This document shows, in pieces, positions 46,195-57,808 of a stretch of 64,000 nucleotides of DNA (within the stretch, counting starts at the first letter, position 1; every line of letters starts with the position of its first letter). The translations under genes and the position numbers were made by a program. Under the pieces are notes generated by a model, which searched no databases, was not told where the DNA came from, and saw nothing but the letters and a program-made list of their open reading frames with translations. Source of the stretch: Cryptococcus deneoformans JEC21 (Eukaryota; Basidiomycota; Tremellomycetes; Tremellales; Cryptococcaceae); assembly GCF_000091045.1 (NCBI RefSeq), contig NC_006685.1, positions 835,701-899,700 on the forward strand. The letters are read 5' to 3'.

Positions 46195-49100
46195 ATGCCC
46201 AAATCAGCTCAAGATTCTCCAACGGAGTTACTCGCGCGTCTGGTCGACCGCGTCCAACAACAAGACGATACGCTGGCGCTCCTCACTGAGCTGCTGGCTA
46301 AACAAAACAAACTATCAGCTACCAAGGAACGTTATACACCCCGAGGTATACCATTGCCCAAGGCGTCAGACATCCCTCGTTTCGAGGGTCCCCTTGGCGA
46401 TGCGGACCGCGCCCTTACCCATTTGCATCGGCTTCAACAGGTTTTGCGAACGCACGGCCTTTTGACTCCCTCGGATGACGAGGAGGTGGAAGAGAGACGC
46501 CGTGTGACAGTGATTGAGCTGGCGAACAATTCGATTGAGTGCGCTGGTCTCGTTGGTTGGGTTGAGCAAGACGGTCGCCGTATGGAGGCCGATGGAATAA
46601 CGACATGGGAGACGTGGTCAGCCGCCTTCAAGGCTAAGGCCATGCCGTCCAACTGGGAGTTCCGCGAAAGCCGTGCTCTTTTTCGCCTCTCCTTCCACGA
46701 GGTGTCGTCGGAGGGTTGGAAAAAATTCGACAATGCGGTGATTTTGCACCGTGCCCACCTCCTTGGGAGTAAGCTATACCCGACCGACCAACAACTCACC
46801 AGTTTTTATCGTGCGGCCTGTCCCGAGCGCCTTTTTCTTCGCTTGGTTGACTTGCCCGAATTTCACGTCGACGATCTGGACGCACTGCGGGCCCTGATCA
46901 GCAACCACGTCGAACGAATTCAACACGAGGATGCCGCCTCTCGGATTAGGTCCCGTCCCACCAACCAGGTTTCTTCCGACAACGTCCAATTACCCCACTC
47001 TATGTCCTACTATCACGACCCTTCCCACGCTCTGCCATACTATCTCTCCCCGGCGGGCCGCCATATCCGTGAAGTCTTCCGCAAGGAGAACTGATGCTAC
47101 GATTGTCGTAAAACGGGGCATCAGCATTCCAAGTGCCCTACCCGTACACGCGCTCCGACTCCTAAGGTCAACCAACTCGAGACTGAACTGACGGCAGGCG
47201 ATGCCACCTCGGCCTATCTGACGTTAGCCCAAACCGTTCCTCCAGCCGATGATGATACCTGTGACGCGACGTACGCTCTTTTCCATCCTTTGCTCTCCAT
47301 ATCCGTCCCAGTCTCCGCTGACAGCCGTTTATCAGCCCCCTCCCCTAAATTCTTACTCGACACGGGGGCGTCCACAACTTTTGTGGATCCGAGGTTGGCG
47401 GCGAGACTGGGCTGGGAAGTGAGGAAAGGGTTGGTACGGATGCGAGTGCGTCTAGCCGGAGGTTTGGCGGGTCCGTTGGTCACAGATATGGTCGTCGGGT
47501 CGTTTTCCCTAGGTGGTCGCATGTATCGAGTCGATGGTGTCCTGATGGATCTGCACGGTACCTACGATGGTATCTTAGGACTAAATTTCTTCGCGCGGCA
47601 CGGATTACTCGCGGAATCAAATTCTTTCGTTCGGTTATTGGAGGCGGGCGGTGTGAACTTGTCTGCGTTAGGCTTGCAAAAGTTAGGTGCGCCAGTTTCC
47701 CACGCCGCCGCAAATCCCGCCTCGACTACCGCCACAGTGTCATTCGCCGACACCCGCCCCAATCTTTCGCAGACCCGCGCGGCCGCCGAGTCCGACAGTC
47801 TGACGGATGTTCTACGCAAGCTTCAGACCGAATTCCACGATGTTTTCTGCGACGACCTAGGCGACGTGCGAAATTTCCCCACCATCTCCAAAACAAAGTC
47901 TGGCGTGCGCTTCGAAATTAACCTGAAACATGGTGCTACTCCCCACCGCTCGCCACCCTATCGAGTACCGGAAGCCCTGCTTCCACGTTTCCGAGAGATG
48001 TTATTAGAACATCTGAATGCAGGACGTCTTCGATACTCTAGTTCCCCTTGGGCCTCCCCGGCGTTCCTCGTTTCCAAAGGTAATGGCAAATTCCGAATGG
48101 TCTGCGATTTCCGTGCTCTGAACAATGTCACGGTCCCCGACATGTACCCTATGGGGAACGTCCAGGATATCCTCCACCGTGCCGCTAGGAAGGGCAAGAT
48201 TTTCGCAAAACTTGACTGTAAGGATGCCTTTTTCCAGACGCTAATGAAGGAGGAGGACATCCCGAAAACTGCTATCACCACTCCTCTCGGTCTCCTAGAG
48301 TGGGTGGTAATGCCTCAAGGGATCCGGAACGCGCCGGCCGCTCAACAGCGTCGCATTAATGAGGCGTTACAAGGTTTAACTGGGGAATGTTGCGAGGCTT
48401 ACGTGGACGATATCATCATATGGGGGAAGGATGCTAAGGACCTGCATGATAATATTGTGAGTGTTCTTTCTGCCCTACGTCGAAGTGGTCTTCGCTGCTC
48501 GCGTGAGAAGTCAAAGCTGTTCCTCGACGAAGTAGCGTTCTTAGGCCATATCATCCGCCCTGGACAGATTCTGCCCGACCCCGCCAAAATAGCACGCGTC
48601 GAGCAGTTCCCCCTCCCGGTCAATTCTCACCAACTTCACTCGTTCCTCGGTCTCGTTAACTACCTTCGCGATTTCGTACCAAACCTGGCCGACCACACCG
48701 CCGTGCTTCACGCCACTCTTCCTCCGAATGCGGCGGCTGAGAAAGCTTACTACAAGGCTGTTAAGATGCATAAGGGACACCTCCCCGAGGGATGGACTGG
48801 TTGGAGATGGTCGTTCGGCCCTGCGGAGAAGGCGGCCTTTGAAGCGACTCGACGCGCGGTGAGTACTGTCCCCTGTCTTGCCGTTATCGATTATGATGCT
48901 GTCAAAGCGGGAAAGCAGCAGGTCTTTCTATTCACCGACGCTTCCAACACAGGTACTGGCGCTTGGATTGGTGTCGGTACCTCTCGGGAGTCCGCCCAGC
49001 CCGTGGCCTACGATTCGCGCACCTTCAATAGTGCACAACGGAACTATCCAGTACACGACCGTGAGCTGCTGGCGATTATTAATGCCCTCGATCATTGGCG

Positions 49101-50853
49101 CCCTCTGTTATACGGCATTCCAGTCCACGTCTACTGCGATCACTTTACCCTTCAATGGTTCCTAGGTCAACGTAATCTCTCTCCCCGTCAGCTTCGGTGG
49201 CTGAGTACTCTGAAGGATTTCGACCTCCGCATCGAATACATCAAAGGGGAGTTCAATACTCTCGCCGATTACCTCTCTCGTCATGCTCCTTCGGACGCCG
49301 CCGAACCTGCCGACCCCTCTCTGGATCAATCACCGGTTTCAGTTCATGCCACAATGACATACGAGCCCACTTTGGATCCGGACACCCTTCGCGCGATTGC
49401 GCAGGGTTATCAAGGTGATGTATTATTCAAAGAATGGCTTGCTGATCCGTCTACTGCTCCAGGTGTTACCTTCCATGATCATGATTCCCACCGACTTCTC
49501 CTCGTTGACAACCGCTTATGCATTCCGGACGTTAATACACTTCGTGAGGAACTTATGCGGCAAGCCCATGAAGGCACTGCTGGGCATCTGGGAGTGGAGA
49601 AAACCATGGAGGTACTCAGGAGTGGATACTTTTGGGAGACAATGTCCAAGGATGTTCGTGAGTTTGTCCGTGCGTGCCATTTATGTCAACAGGCGAACGC
49701 ACCCACGACGAAACCGGCTGGTCCTTTGCATCCGCTCCCGGTCCCACGCGATAAATTCGATGACATCGCTATCGATTTCGTGGGACCACTCCCTTCTTCC
49801 GGCGGACATGACTACCTTCTCACGATCACGGATAGACTAACCGGGTTCATTGAATTGGTTCCATGTTCTACCACTATTAACGCTCGCGACCTCGCTATCT
49901 TGGTTTGGGACAGATGGGTTTCTCGCTATGGCCTCCCGCTCTCTATTACGTCCGATCGCGATACACTATTTACCTCACGATTTTGGACGACCCTCTGGGA
50001 GCAGCAGAACGTCAAGCTCAAGATGTCCACGGCCTTCCATCCGCAAACCGACGGCGCCTCGGAGCGTACGAACAAGACGGTGGTTCAACTCCTTCGTAGC
50101 TGGGTGGACCGACATGGCAAATCTTGGGTTAAGTACCTTCCTCGTGTTTCCCAAGCCATGAATAATACTGTCAGACGTTCCACAGGTTTCTCTCCGGTAC
50201 AACTGGTTTTGGGTCGCCGACTACGTACCCTTCCTAGCCTTCCCCGCCCTCCCTCCTTCATCCAGGCGTCTCTTCCTACGCGGGCTGAATGGACTCTCGC
50301 TGCGGATCGCACTGACCTCTCGCTAGCCGACGCCCGCGATAACCTCCTTTTGGCGAAGCATCGTATGGCCGTCCAGGCCAATCGCCATCGCCGGCCTGAA
50401 GTAGTTTACAAGGTTGGGGATTGGGTGTGGTTGGATACCCGAAATAGGTTGAAGGAATTTCGTGCTGGAGACGGGGAATATCGCGCTGCTAAGTTCTTCC
50501 CCCGCTTCCAGGGGCCTTACCAAGTACAGGAAGCTGACCCTACTCCTTCAGTGTACCGTCTCCATATGAATGACCGGACATACCCAAAATTCCATGGTCA
50601 TCTCCTTAAGCCTTATCTGTCGTCGCCTAGGTTCCATCAAACATCACCGGTAACCCACCAATTGGACAATGGACGTCGCAGCATTCTCCAAATCCTGGAT
50701 GATCGAGTATATCGCGGTCATAGGCAACTCCGGGTAGTACTCAGCGGCGACGGTCCTAATGGCCAATGGAGGAATCTCGACGACTTGCGTACACACGATG
50801 GTTTCCGGGCCTTATATGACGAATATATAGGCGACGACGAGCTGGCCTTGTGA
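46195..50853 (+). pseudogene. G2 gag-pol, copy 2, one nonsense codon
   Basis: Frame of 1552 codons from ATG 46195 to the stop at 50853, with TGA at codon 300 (47092-47094) just before the zinc knuckle. After it the frame is open for 1252 codons, with a long open stretch from Met 47290 covering protease, RT (YVDD), RNase H, DD35E integrase and the chromodomain-like tail. Codon 763 is CGA here, unlike copy 1. Codon 96 is GAG where copy 1 has AAG, again a CpG change. The encoded enzymes would be expected to work if expressed, but the stop separates them from gag. Confidence 0.88.
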
Positions 50854-51213
50854 GTCCCCTCCCTGTTTGCTCCTGTTTTCCTTTGTACACGTGTCTGGGG
50901 GGCTGCTTGTGTTCCTCCGTGGGTTTTTTGGCCATTATTGGTTTTTTTTCCCTGGCTTGCGCTCAGCAAGACTAAATTAACAGGACTTTCTCACAGAGTG
51001 TTCTCCTGCCCAGTCCTTCCGACGTGGATGGATTTGGAAAGTAACGTGTTGACAGGAGGGCGCCGGCAGTCCCCACGGCCTGGTGATCGTTCGTTCTTTT
51101 GCCCCTATTCTCTCCTTTTCAATTTTACGTTCCTTTGCCCTTTCTCTTAATTCTTTCTTTTAGCCTTTGATCCGGTCGAGTCTTCCCCTGGCTCTCATCT
51201 GGACGGGGGAGAG
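50854..51213 (+). other. G2 copy 2 3' UTR and polypurine tract
   Basis: Duplicate of 38785-39144; no gene. Confidence 0.7.
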
Positions 51214-51711
51214 TGTAAGTGCAGAGCCCTTACCACCACTTGTTCTCACCATATGGTAGGATTTATTCCTATGCATTGGTCGATGTTGGTAAGTGAGATT
51301 TGATGCCGAAACGCGTTTTTCGGACTTCGCCGAAACGCGGCATCGAGCTCTGTCCCGCCTTTATCCTATGCATGATATTTTATTCTCATGCATAGGACCG
51401 GCAATTGCTGCCGAGACGCGGCGGCGGACTTCGCCGGATCTCTGCCCCTTTTTTCGATGGACTTCTGTTTGTTTCTGCATACATCCATATATATATATAT
51501 AGATCTCATACATAGTTATAGTTTTCTCTTTCTCTAGCGAAACTCATGCATATCAACCATTGCTAGTTTCGCATCCAGTAGACCACTATAACTATAAACA
51601 AACACCGAACGCTTCCTCGAACGCATCCGAACGCCCTCTAGACCTATACCACGAACGCCCATCCTTCTCGAACGCCAACCGAACGCAGTGAGGCACCCCC
51701 CAGTGCCTACA
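51214..51711 (+). repeat. G2 copy 2, 3' LTR
   Basis: 498 bp, followed by CCAAG. Confidence 0.9.
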
Positions 51712-54700
51712 CCAAGCCTCCTGCCAACCTGCATAGTCCTGCGCCGTATCGCGACTGAGCCACCGAGCCTTGGGGCCTTCACCGGCGAGGCGGGCGCGCA
51801 CTTGATAGACCTTTGGATGATTTCCCTTGGGGGTGAGGGTGCGGTCTTCAAGGATTTGGAGGATGCGTGGCGAGGAAACAGCCGGGCGGTCGAGTAGGCG
51901 AGGAACCGCGTGCTGGTGATACTGTTCGGACTCCCGGTATGGCTTGAGGCGCGAAACATGGCGGCGAGGCGTCGACTGTGTTGAGGTGACGGGAACATCC
52001 AATTCATAGAGTGATTGCTCGGGAAAGGCCTTGAGGATGGTGAAGGGGCCTTCCCAACGGGGCATGAACTTCGCAGAACGGTTAGTGGCTGTCTTATATT
52101 CGTGACGGAACTCAGCTGTGTTCAAGTAGACTTTGTCTCCCGGGCGGTAGACCGGGTCCGGCCGACGATGCTTGTTGGCTTGAACACTTTGCCGATGCTT
52201 AGCGAGAAGCAGTTCGTCACGAGCGATGCCCTCTTCGAGGGCCATGCGTTGGGCAGCGAGATCCCATTCGGAGGCTGTAGGTTGGGCGAGGGACTGGTCC
52301 GTAGCTGATGTTGAGGGGAGAAGCGGCGGAGTGAGTGACAGGCGTCTCCCGAAAACGAGCTCGGCGGGGGTGTGGTGGGTTGAGCGTCGGATGGTGTTGT
52401 TCATTGCGAAGGCGACCCGTTGTAGGTTGGCTGCCCAGTTTCGGCCTTGGTCGTCAGTCCAGGTTCGCAGGATCTGGATGACTGTCTTGTTTGATCGTTC
52501 TGATATACCATCGGTCTGGGGGTGGTATGCTGTGGACATCTTTAGCTTAGTGCCCAGGAGTGAATTCAACCGACGCCATGACGCAGCAGTGAATAACTTA
52601 TCGCGGTCTGAGACGATCGATTGTGGTACCCCATATTTAGAAACCCAGTGGTCGTAGTAGAGTTGAGCAAAAGCGGAGGACGTGAGCGTCGTGACTGTTG
52701 GTATGAGAGCGACCCAGCCGGTGAGGCGATCGGTAATGACGATGAGATAGTCGAAGCTGTGTGATTGCGGTAGTGGCCCCACGAAATCTATGCCTATGTC
52801 GGAGAATTTGGCGGGAGGAACTGGTAATGAGTGTAGTAGTCCGGGAGGCTTAGTGGTGGTGGCTTTGGATGTCTGACAGGCTGGGCAAGTGCTGACAAAG
52901 TCCTTTACGTCACTAGCCATACCATCCCAGAAGTACTTACAACGCAGTAGTTCAAGTGTTTTCTCCACCCCGAAATGGCCCATCGCATCGTGGCATTCCT
53001 GGAGGCACTGTTCTCGTAAGGTCAGTATTTCGGGGATGCAGAGCCGGTCCTCGTATGTTAGCACCTTCCTGACCCCCCGTGCTCCGTTGACTTCGGTAGT
53101 GCGGACACCCGGAGGGCAGCGGTCTACTTCCCTCCAAATGCTCATTACCGGGTCCTGCCCATACCCGTCAGCCACTTCATCCAGGAAAGTTGCGTTTGGT
53201 GAGAGAACCATCATGGTGAGGGCGTTGACGTGGGCGTCGGAGTTGCGGAGCCGGGAGAAAGCGTCGGCGATGACATTAGTGGCCCCTGGAATGTGGGAAA
53301 TCTGGAGGTCGTAATCGGCGAGTACTAGTAGCCACCGCTTCTGACGTTCGGACAGATTTGGTTGTTGAAAGAACCACTTGAGGGTCGCATGGTCCGTCAT
53401 GACGTGCACCGGGACGCCGAGGAGTAGAGGCCGCCACTCTTTGAGGGCGTGGATGATGGCGCATAACTCTTTTTCGTGTACCGGATAATTTCGTTCGGCG
53501 GCGGTGAGAGAGCGGGAATCGTAGGCGATAGGTTGAGCGTCGTCGGGGGATAGACCCGTGCCCAACCAGGCGCCGAGGCCGGTGTTGCTTGCGTCGGTGA
53601 AAAGGTAGAGATTGGTTTGACCTGCGAGGATAGCTTCATGGGAAAGGGGGGACAGACCTGTGATACGTGCCACCATTTCCTTCAGCGCCTCAAACGCGTC
53701 TTGCGCCGACGTTGTCCACTTCCATAGCCAACTCAGTGATTCTAATCGCTCAGCTGGGAGGCCCTTAGCCAGTTGACGTTTACGGGATTCATACGCTTTC
53801 TCTGCTGTCTTGTTCGGAGGGAGAAGAGCCGTGAGAACGGACGTCTTGGTGGCGATGTGTGGGATGAATTTGCGTAAATACTGGAGAAGGCCAAGAAAAG
53901 ATCGGAGGTCTTTCACACAACCAGGAGATGGCCATGCGCGTAGTGCTTCGACTTTCTTCGGATCTGGCCCGATGTGATTGGGGGAGATTACGTGGCCCAG
54001 GAAGGATACTGAGTCGACGAAAAATTTCGACTTGCTAGGCGAGCAAACAAACCCGCTGTTACGTAAGGCCGTGAGAACCGCGCGGATATTTTTCGCTAAG
54101 TCAGAGTCGGTCGCGCCCCAAATGATGATATCATCGACATAAGCTTCACAACAAACGCTGATGAGGTTACGTAAAGCCTCGTTGAGGCGGCGTTGTTGTG
54201 TTGCCGGCGAGTTGCACGCGCCTTGCGGCATCACAACCCATTCGTATAAACCCCAGGGAGTGCTGATTGCCGTTTTCTCGATATCGGGCTCGTGCATGAG
54301 CGTCTGAAAAAATGCATCGGTAAGGTCGAGTTTGGCGAAAACCTTGCCACGAGCGGCGCGTTGGAGAATGTCGTCAATGTTGGGAACCGGGGTGCGATCT
54401 TTAACCGTGACACTGTTGAGGCCGCGAAAATCGCAGAGGAACCGGAATTTGCCATTTTCTTTCTTAATGAGGAAAGCAGGGGCGGCCCAAGGGGAACTGG
54501 ATGGACGGAGGCGGCCTGCGGTACGGTGTTTCTCGATTTCGTGTCGAAGGGTGTCGCGCCACGCTAACGGTACTCGAAATCCAGCTCGAGCGACTGGCAT
54601 CGCATCAGGAAGAATGTTTATTCGGTGGCGGACTTGGGAGGTGGACGAACAAATGGGCGGGTAGTGGGAAACGTCAGAGATATTGGCTGGAAGGATGTCG

Positions 54701-56664
54701 GCAAATTCACGGAGGATGGCGGCGGAGTGGGAGTGGCGTTCAGTGCTTACGGTCGGGGATTCGACTGGTGTGATGGAGTTGAGTTGTAGTTGCACAAGCG
54801 ATGTATAGGATGACCCCCCTGCATTGAGGAGGTGATTTAAACGCTCCGCCCCATCAAATAGGCGGTGTTGACGACAGAACTGTAAACCGAGGATAAGGCG
54901 GTATCGTGGACCAAGGGCCATGGCGTAGAATGGGGTAGCGTTGTAGGTAGTGTCACCAATGATTACATCCACTACATACTCCTGGTCTACGACTGGACCC
55001 GCCCGATTGTCTGCCATTTTGGTCCCCACCGGTATAATCGGCCGTCCTTGCCATCCCTGTTGCTCTGCGTACGCCCGGTCGACGACGTTGATGCCAGCGC
55101 CGCAATCAACGAGTGCTGGGACAGTGTTTCCGTCAGCCTTGAAACGGCAATTGACCATGATGAGAGGTACTGACCCAGCGAGCGCAGACGAGGCATCCTG
55201 TACTAGAGTGTCGGTGACAGGGTCGACAGCGAAAACGCCGTGGTGGTCGGGCTCGTCGTCGTCGGCAAGGGAGACGAGGTTAGCGACCGGCACGGACGCG
55301 GAGGCGTTGGGCGGGGTGGAGGGGGGGCGGGTTGGGCAGATAAGGCGGTGATGGCCGACAACGCGGCATGAGAAACACGCGTTGATGCTTTGAAGATAGG
55401 CGCGGGCAGATCGGCCGGCGTCACCGAGGGGGAGCCGTTTGGCGGGGTCGAGCCAGTCGAGCTGTTGTGCAGTGTGGCCTTTCGTGGTGGTGGAGGGGGC
55501 GGGGGTGAGTTTGGCAATGAGTGGAGGCGCGGGGGCGGGAGCGATGACGTTGGCGACGGTTGGTGGGTGGCGGGGGCGTGTCGGCACCTGAAGGAAACGC
55601 GCCTCAAGCATGGCGTCATCGATGACGTCCATCATGATCTCATATAGGTCGGCCGACGTTGCGGAGAGCACCGTTTTGCCACGTGCGCGGAGAGCAGCTT
55701 TGGTTCGGTGAGTAACCAAAGCATCGACACCGTCCAATAGCCGGCGGTTGACGTCCACGTCGCTGAGGGGGTCCTCGAAGTCATGAAGAATGCCTTGGTA
55801 ACTGATAACAAGGTGAAAGAATGCATCGAACGCGGCGGGTGTGGTGTCCAAGCAGCGGAGCTGCATGAATCGGTGGCGGAGTTTGGACTCCCAACCGCGG
55901 GCGAGAATGTGAGACTTAAGGGAGACTTGCCATGCATCCCAAGTTTCGGCGTGTTTGCCATGAAGCTCGAGCCACGTGGTGAACCGGCCGCCCGATTGGG
56001 AGATCGAGGTGTTGGCTACAGAAATCTTCCACGCGTGCTCAGCCGGGCCGGGGCTCCAGTGTAGGAGGGCGTCACGGAAATAGGTCTCCAAAGCGAGGAG
56101 GTGTCGCTGGAGTGCGAACGGGTCGGCGGAGGAGTGAGTCCCAAGTCGCGGCGGGGAGATCTTGTCCGGGCGGGACCCGCATGTGGAGGGGGGGACGTGA
56201 CGGTCGTGGCCGGTGGTGGCTTGATCGGCTAGCGCTTGGGTGGAACGGAGGAGTCCGGCAACAATAGATTTAAGCTCGTCGATCTCAGGAACGGCTGGGC
56301 CGGAAAAGGCAGTGGTGAGGCCCGGGGTCTTTCGGTAGATTGCACCCGTGGTATCGTGTACAGGGGTTGCGTAGTTTACCATCTTTTCGTCGGGTAGATC
56401 AGGCACCGAAGGCACCGCGTTTGAAGTTGTGGGCGAAGCCAAATTTTCTCCGGAGCCCGCGGACGATAGGTGGTCGTCCGTGAATGTGCCGAAGATGGGA
56501 ACGCCAGTGGGGTGATGCCCGATGATGGGACGGGAAGTCACCTCGTCGTACGCAATGATGGGTTGGCCCTGAGAATCGAACGCCATGATGTATGTTGATG
56601 TGGTGGAGTGTGGTGTGAATTGATTTGGGTAATGAGTTTGAAAAAAAGTGTAAGGTCCGGACAA
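51592..56664 (-). CDS. G1 gag-pol polyprotein (most complete copy)
   Basis: Open frame of 1690 residues. The likely start is Met 27 (ATG 56586, MAFDSQGQPI), since the first ATG at 56664 lies in the LTR. Gag runs to about 425; CCHC knuckle C430-C433-H438-C443; protease LVDCGAG with Asp 520, where Cys replaces the usual Thr/Ser; RT 700-900 with YVDD at 842-845; RNase H Asp 1024, Glu 1066, Asp 1091; integrase zinc finger H1225/H1230/C1260/C1263 and catalytic D1293, D1353, E1389 (DD35E); GPFTIL segment; chromodomain-like tail from about 1600. The final 40 or so residues are read from the G2 LTR inserted at 51711; the native C-terminus is at 45565-45653. Apart from that insertion I see no lesion. 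Confidence 0.88.
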   Translation of the reverse strand: MSGPYTFFQTHYPNQFTPHSTTSTYIMAFDSQGQPIIAYDEVTSRPIIGHHPTGVPIFGTFTDDHLSSAGSGENLASPTTSNAVPSVPDLPDEKMVNYATPVHDTTGAIYRKTPGLTTAFSGPAVPEIDELKSIVAGLLRSTQALADQATTGHDRHVPPSTCGSRPDKISPPRLGTHSSADPFALQRHLLALETYFRDALLHWSPGPAEHAWKISVANTSISQSGGRFTTWLELHGKHAETWDAWQVSLKSHILARGWESKLRHRFMQLRCLDTTPAAFDAFFHLVISYQGILHDFEDPLSDVDVNRRLLDGVDALVTHRTKAALRARGKTVLSATSADLYEIMMDVIDDAMLEARFLQVPTRPRHPPTVANVIAPAPAPPLIAKLTPAPSTTTKGHTAQQLDWLDPAKRLPLGDAGRSARAYLQSINACFSCRVVGHHRLICPTRPPSTPPNASASVPVANLVSLADDDEPDHHGVFAVDPVTDTLVQDASSALAGSVPLIMVNCRFKADGNTVPALVDCGAGINVVDRAYAEQQGWQGRPIIPVGTKMADNRAGPVVDQEYVVDVIIGDTTYNATPFYAMALGPRYRLILGLQFCRQHRLFDGAERLNHLLNAGGSSYTSLVQLQLNSITPVESPTVSTERHSHSAAILREFADILPANISDVSHYPPICSSTSQVRHRINILPDAMPVARAGFRVPLAWRDTLRHEIEKHRTAGRLRPSSSPWAAPAFLIKKENGKFRFLCDFRGLNSVTVKDRTPVPNIDDILQRAARGKVFAKLDLTDAFFQTLMHEPDIEKTAISTPWGLYEWVVMPQGACNSPATQQRRLNEALRNLISVCCEAYVDDIIIWGATDSDLAKNIRAVLTALRNSGFVCSPSKSKFFVDSVSFLGHVISPNHIGPDPKKVEALRAWPSPGCVKDLRSFLGLLQYLRKFIPHIATKTSVLTALLPPNKTAEKAYESRKRQLAKGLPAERLESLSWLWKWTTSAQDAFEALKEMVARITGLSPLSHEAILAGQTNLYLFTDASNTGLGAWLGTGLSPDDAQPIAYDSRSLTAAERNYPVHEKELCAIIHALKEWRPLLLGVPVHVMTDHATLKWFFQQPNLSERQKRWLLVLADYDLQISHIPGATNVIADAFSRLRNSDAHVNALTMMVLSPNATFLDEVADGYGQDPVMSIWREVDRCPPGVRTTEVNGARGVRKVLTYEDRLCIPEILTLREQCLQECHDAMGHFGVEKTLELLRCKYFWDGMASDVKDFVSTCPACQTSKATTTKPPGLLHSLPVPPAKFSDIGIDFVGPLPQSHSFDYLIVITDRLTGWVALIPTVTTLTSSAFAQLYYDHWVSKYGVPQSIVSDRDKLFTAASWRRLNSLLGTKLKMSTAYHPQTDGISERSNKTVIQILRTWTDDQGRNWAANLQRVAFAMNNTIRRSTHHTPAELVFGRRLSLTPPLLPSTSATDQSLAQPTASEWDLAAQRMALEEGIARDELLLAKHRQSVQANKHRRPDPVYRPGDKVYLNTAEFRHEYKTATNRSAKFMPRWEGPFTILKAFPEQSLYELDVPVTSTQSTPRRHVSRLKPYRESEQYHQHAVPRLLDRPAVSSPRILQILEDRTLTPKGNHPKVYQVRARLAGEGPKARWLSRDTAQDYAGWQEAWCRHWGVPHCVRLAFEKDGRSWYRSRGRSDAFEEAFGVCL

Positions 56665-57590
56665 TAGACCTTCACTGTACTGTTGGGGCTAGCTCGGAGG
56701 GACAAGGCTTGGAGAGAACTGGTGGGCTCTTAGGGCTGGCAGGGCTCGAGGCTTAACTTCGGACTGGAGAGAAGCAAACAAGATCCCAAATGCATATGCT
56801 GATTATGTCCTATCAGCGACTAGTAAAGGAGACAAGATGAAGAATTGATAGGGACAAGAGGAGAAGGCAAGGTACTTGTGACTGTAAAGTCGGAAGAAGG
56901 AAAGGTTGAACACAACAAGGATAAAAGAATAAGGAATTTGTGTGAAACCCAAAGAGCCCGAAGCTTACCTGATTATGTCCTATCAGCGACTAGTAAAGGA
57001 GACAAGATGAAGAATTGATAGGGACACTGATCAGGATTAGCCAGGGGGTCTGAGGGGAGAAGGTAATTAGTAGAGAGCTCTGCTTACAGAGGAGAAGGCA
57101 AGGTACTTGTGACTGTAAAGTCGGAAGAAGGAAAGGTTGAACACAACAAGGATAAAAGAATAAGGAATTTGTGTGTCAACCTTTCCATGCACTTTGCCTT
57201 CGCTCTTGAAACCAGTCGCGACCAAAGCCCGGTAAACACCGGGGCTTGTGGCATGAAAAATCGGACAAGAAACTCGGACTTAGGACGAGAAATGGAAGAG
57301 AAAACAAGAAGAGAAAAAAGCGGAAGTAAAATGATGCACGTGACCTGGGAGGGAGAGTGCGGATGCAATTTGACGCGCGCGACTTGGAGGAAAGGAGCGG
57401 AAGTAAATTGAGACGCGGCTCGGAGAAACAGGGGAAAAATAAAGCACGTGACCTGGGAAAGGGAGCGCGGATGCAATTTGACGCGCGCAACTTGGAGGAA
57501 GAAGCGGAAGCAAATTGAAACGCGGCTCGAAATTAGAAGCTGGGGAAGGTGGTGACCGTGGGTCACTGGGTCGGAGGCTAGCCTCTTACA
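56649..57590 (-). repeat. G1 5' LTR, long form (942 bp)
   Basis: TGTAAGGTCCGG...CCTCTTACA. Right of it, CAAAT (57591-57595) belongs to a G2 LTR and would be the target duplication; no G1 LTR in the window has CAAAT on its left, so the matching left end was lost in rearrangement. One base differs from unit LTRs near 57207 (CTTGAA for CTCGAA, CpG). Confidence 0.85.
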
Positions 57591-57679
57591 CAAATCTCAC
57601 CTACCAACATCGACCAATGCATAGGGATAAATCCTATCATATGGTGAGAACGAGTGGTGGTAAGGGCTCTGCACTTACA
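57591..57679 (-). repeat. G2 LTR fragment (first 89 bp of LTR)
   Basis: Reverse complement of the beginning of the G2 LTR at 11632. Truncated on its left by the G1 LTR. Confidence 0.8.
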
Positions 57680-57808
57680 GCCACTAACCGTTCTGCGAAG
57701 TTCATGCCCCGCTGGGAAGGCCCCTTCACCATCCTCCAGGCCTTTCCTGAGCAATCACTCTATGAATTGGATGTCCCCGTCACCTCAACACAGTCGATGC
57801 CTCACTGC
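57680..57808 (+). pseudogene. G1 pol fragment, inverted copy of 11503-11631
   Basis: Encodes RSAKFMPRWEGPFTIL...ELDVPVTSTQS on the plus strand. One visible difference from 11503-11631 lies in a CpG next to the L3 junction. Confidence 0.78.

Larger units (their letters stand above)
45654..51711 (+). mobile_element. Full-length G2 element, copy 2 (6058 bp), TSD CCAAG
   Basis: Same structure as copy 1, with CCAAG at 45649-45653 and 51712-51716. LTRs at 45654-46151 and 51214-51711 look identical. It is the least damaged G2 in the window, with one nonsense codon. Confidence 0.92.
42419..54487. repeat. Tandem duplication unit 2 (12,069 bp)
   Basis: Repeats 30350-42418 at a constant offset. At its right end the sequence does not jump to an LTR but continues into intact G1 RT, protease and gag, so unit 2 holds the original right-hand context. 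Confidence 0.85.

Noticed and set aside
47092..47094. TGA between gag and the zinc knuckle as a programmed readthrough signal in G2
   Set aside because: Other G2 copies have CGA at this codon, the stop lies inside gag rather than at the gag-pol border, and the change is a CpG transition like the other nonsense codons.
30350..54487. Assembly duplication as the explanation of the tandem units
   Set aside because: Not fully excluded, but three positions differ between units and the right unit continues into unique G1 sequence; rejected only provisionally until long reads are checked.
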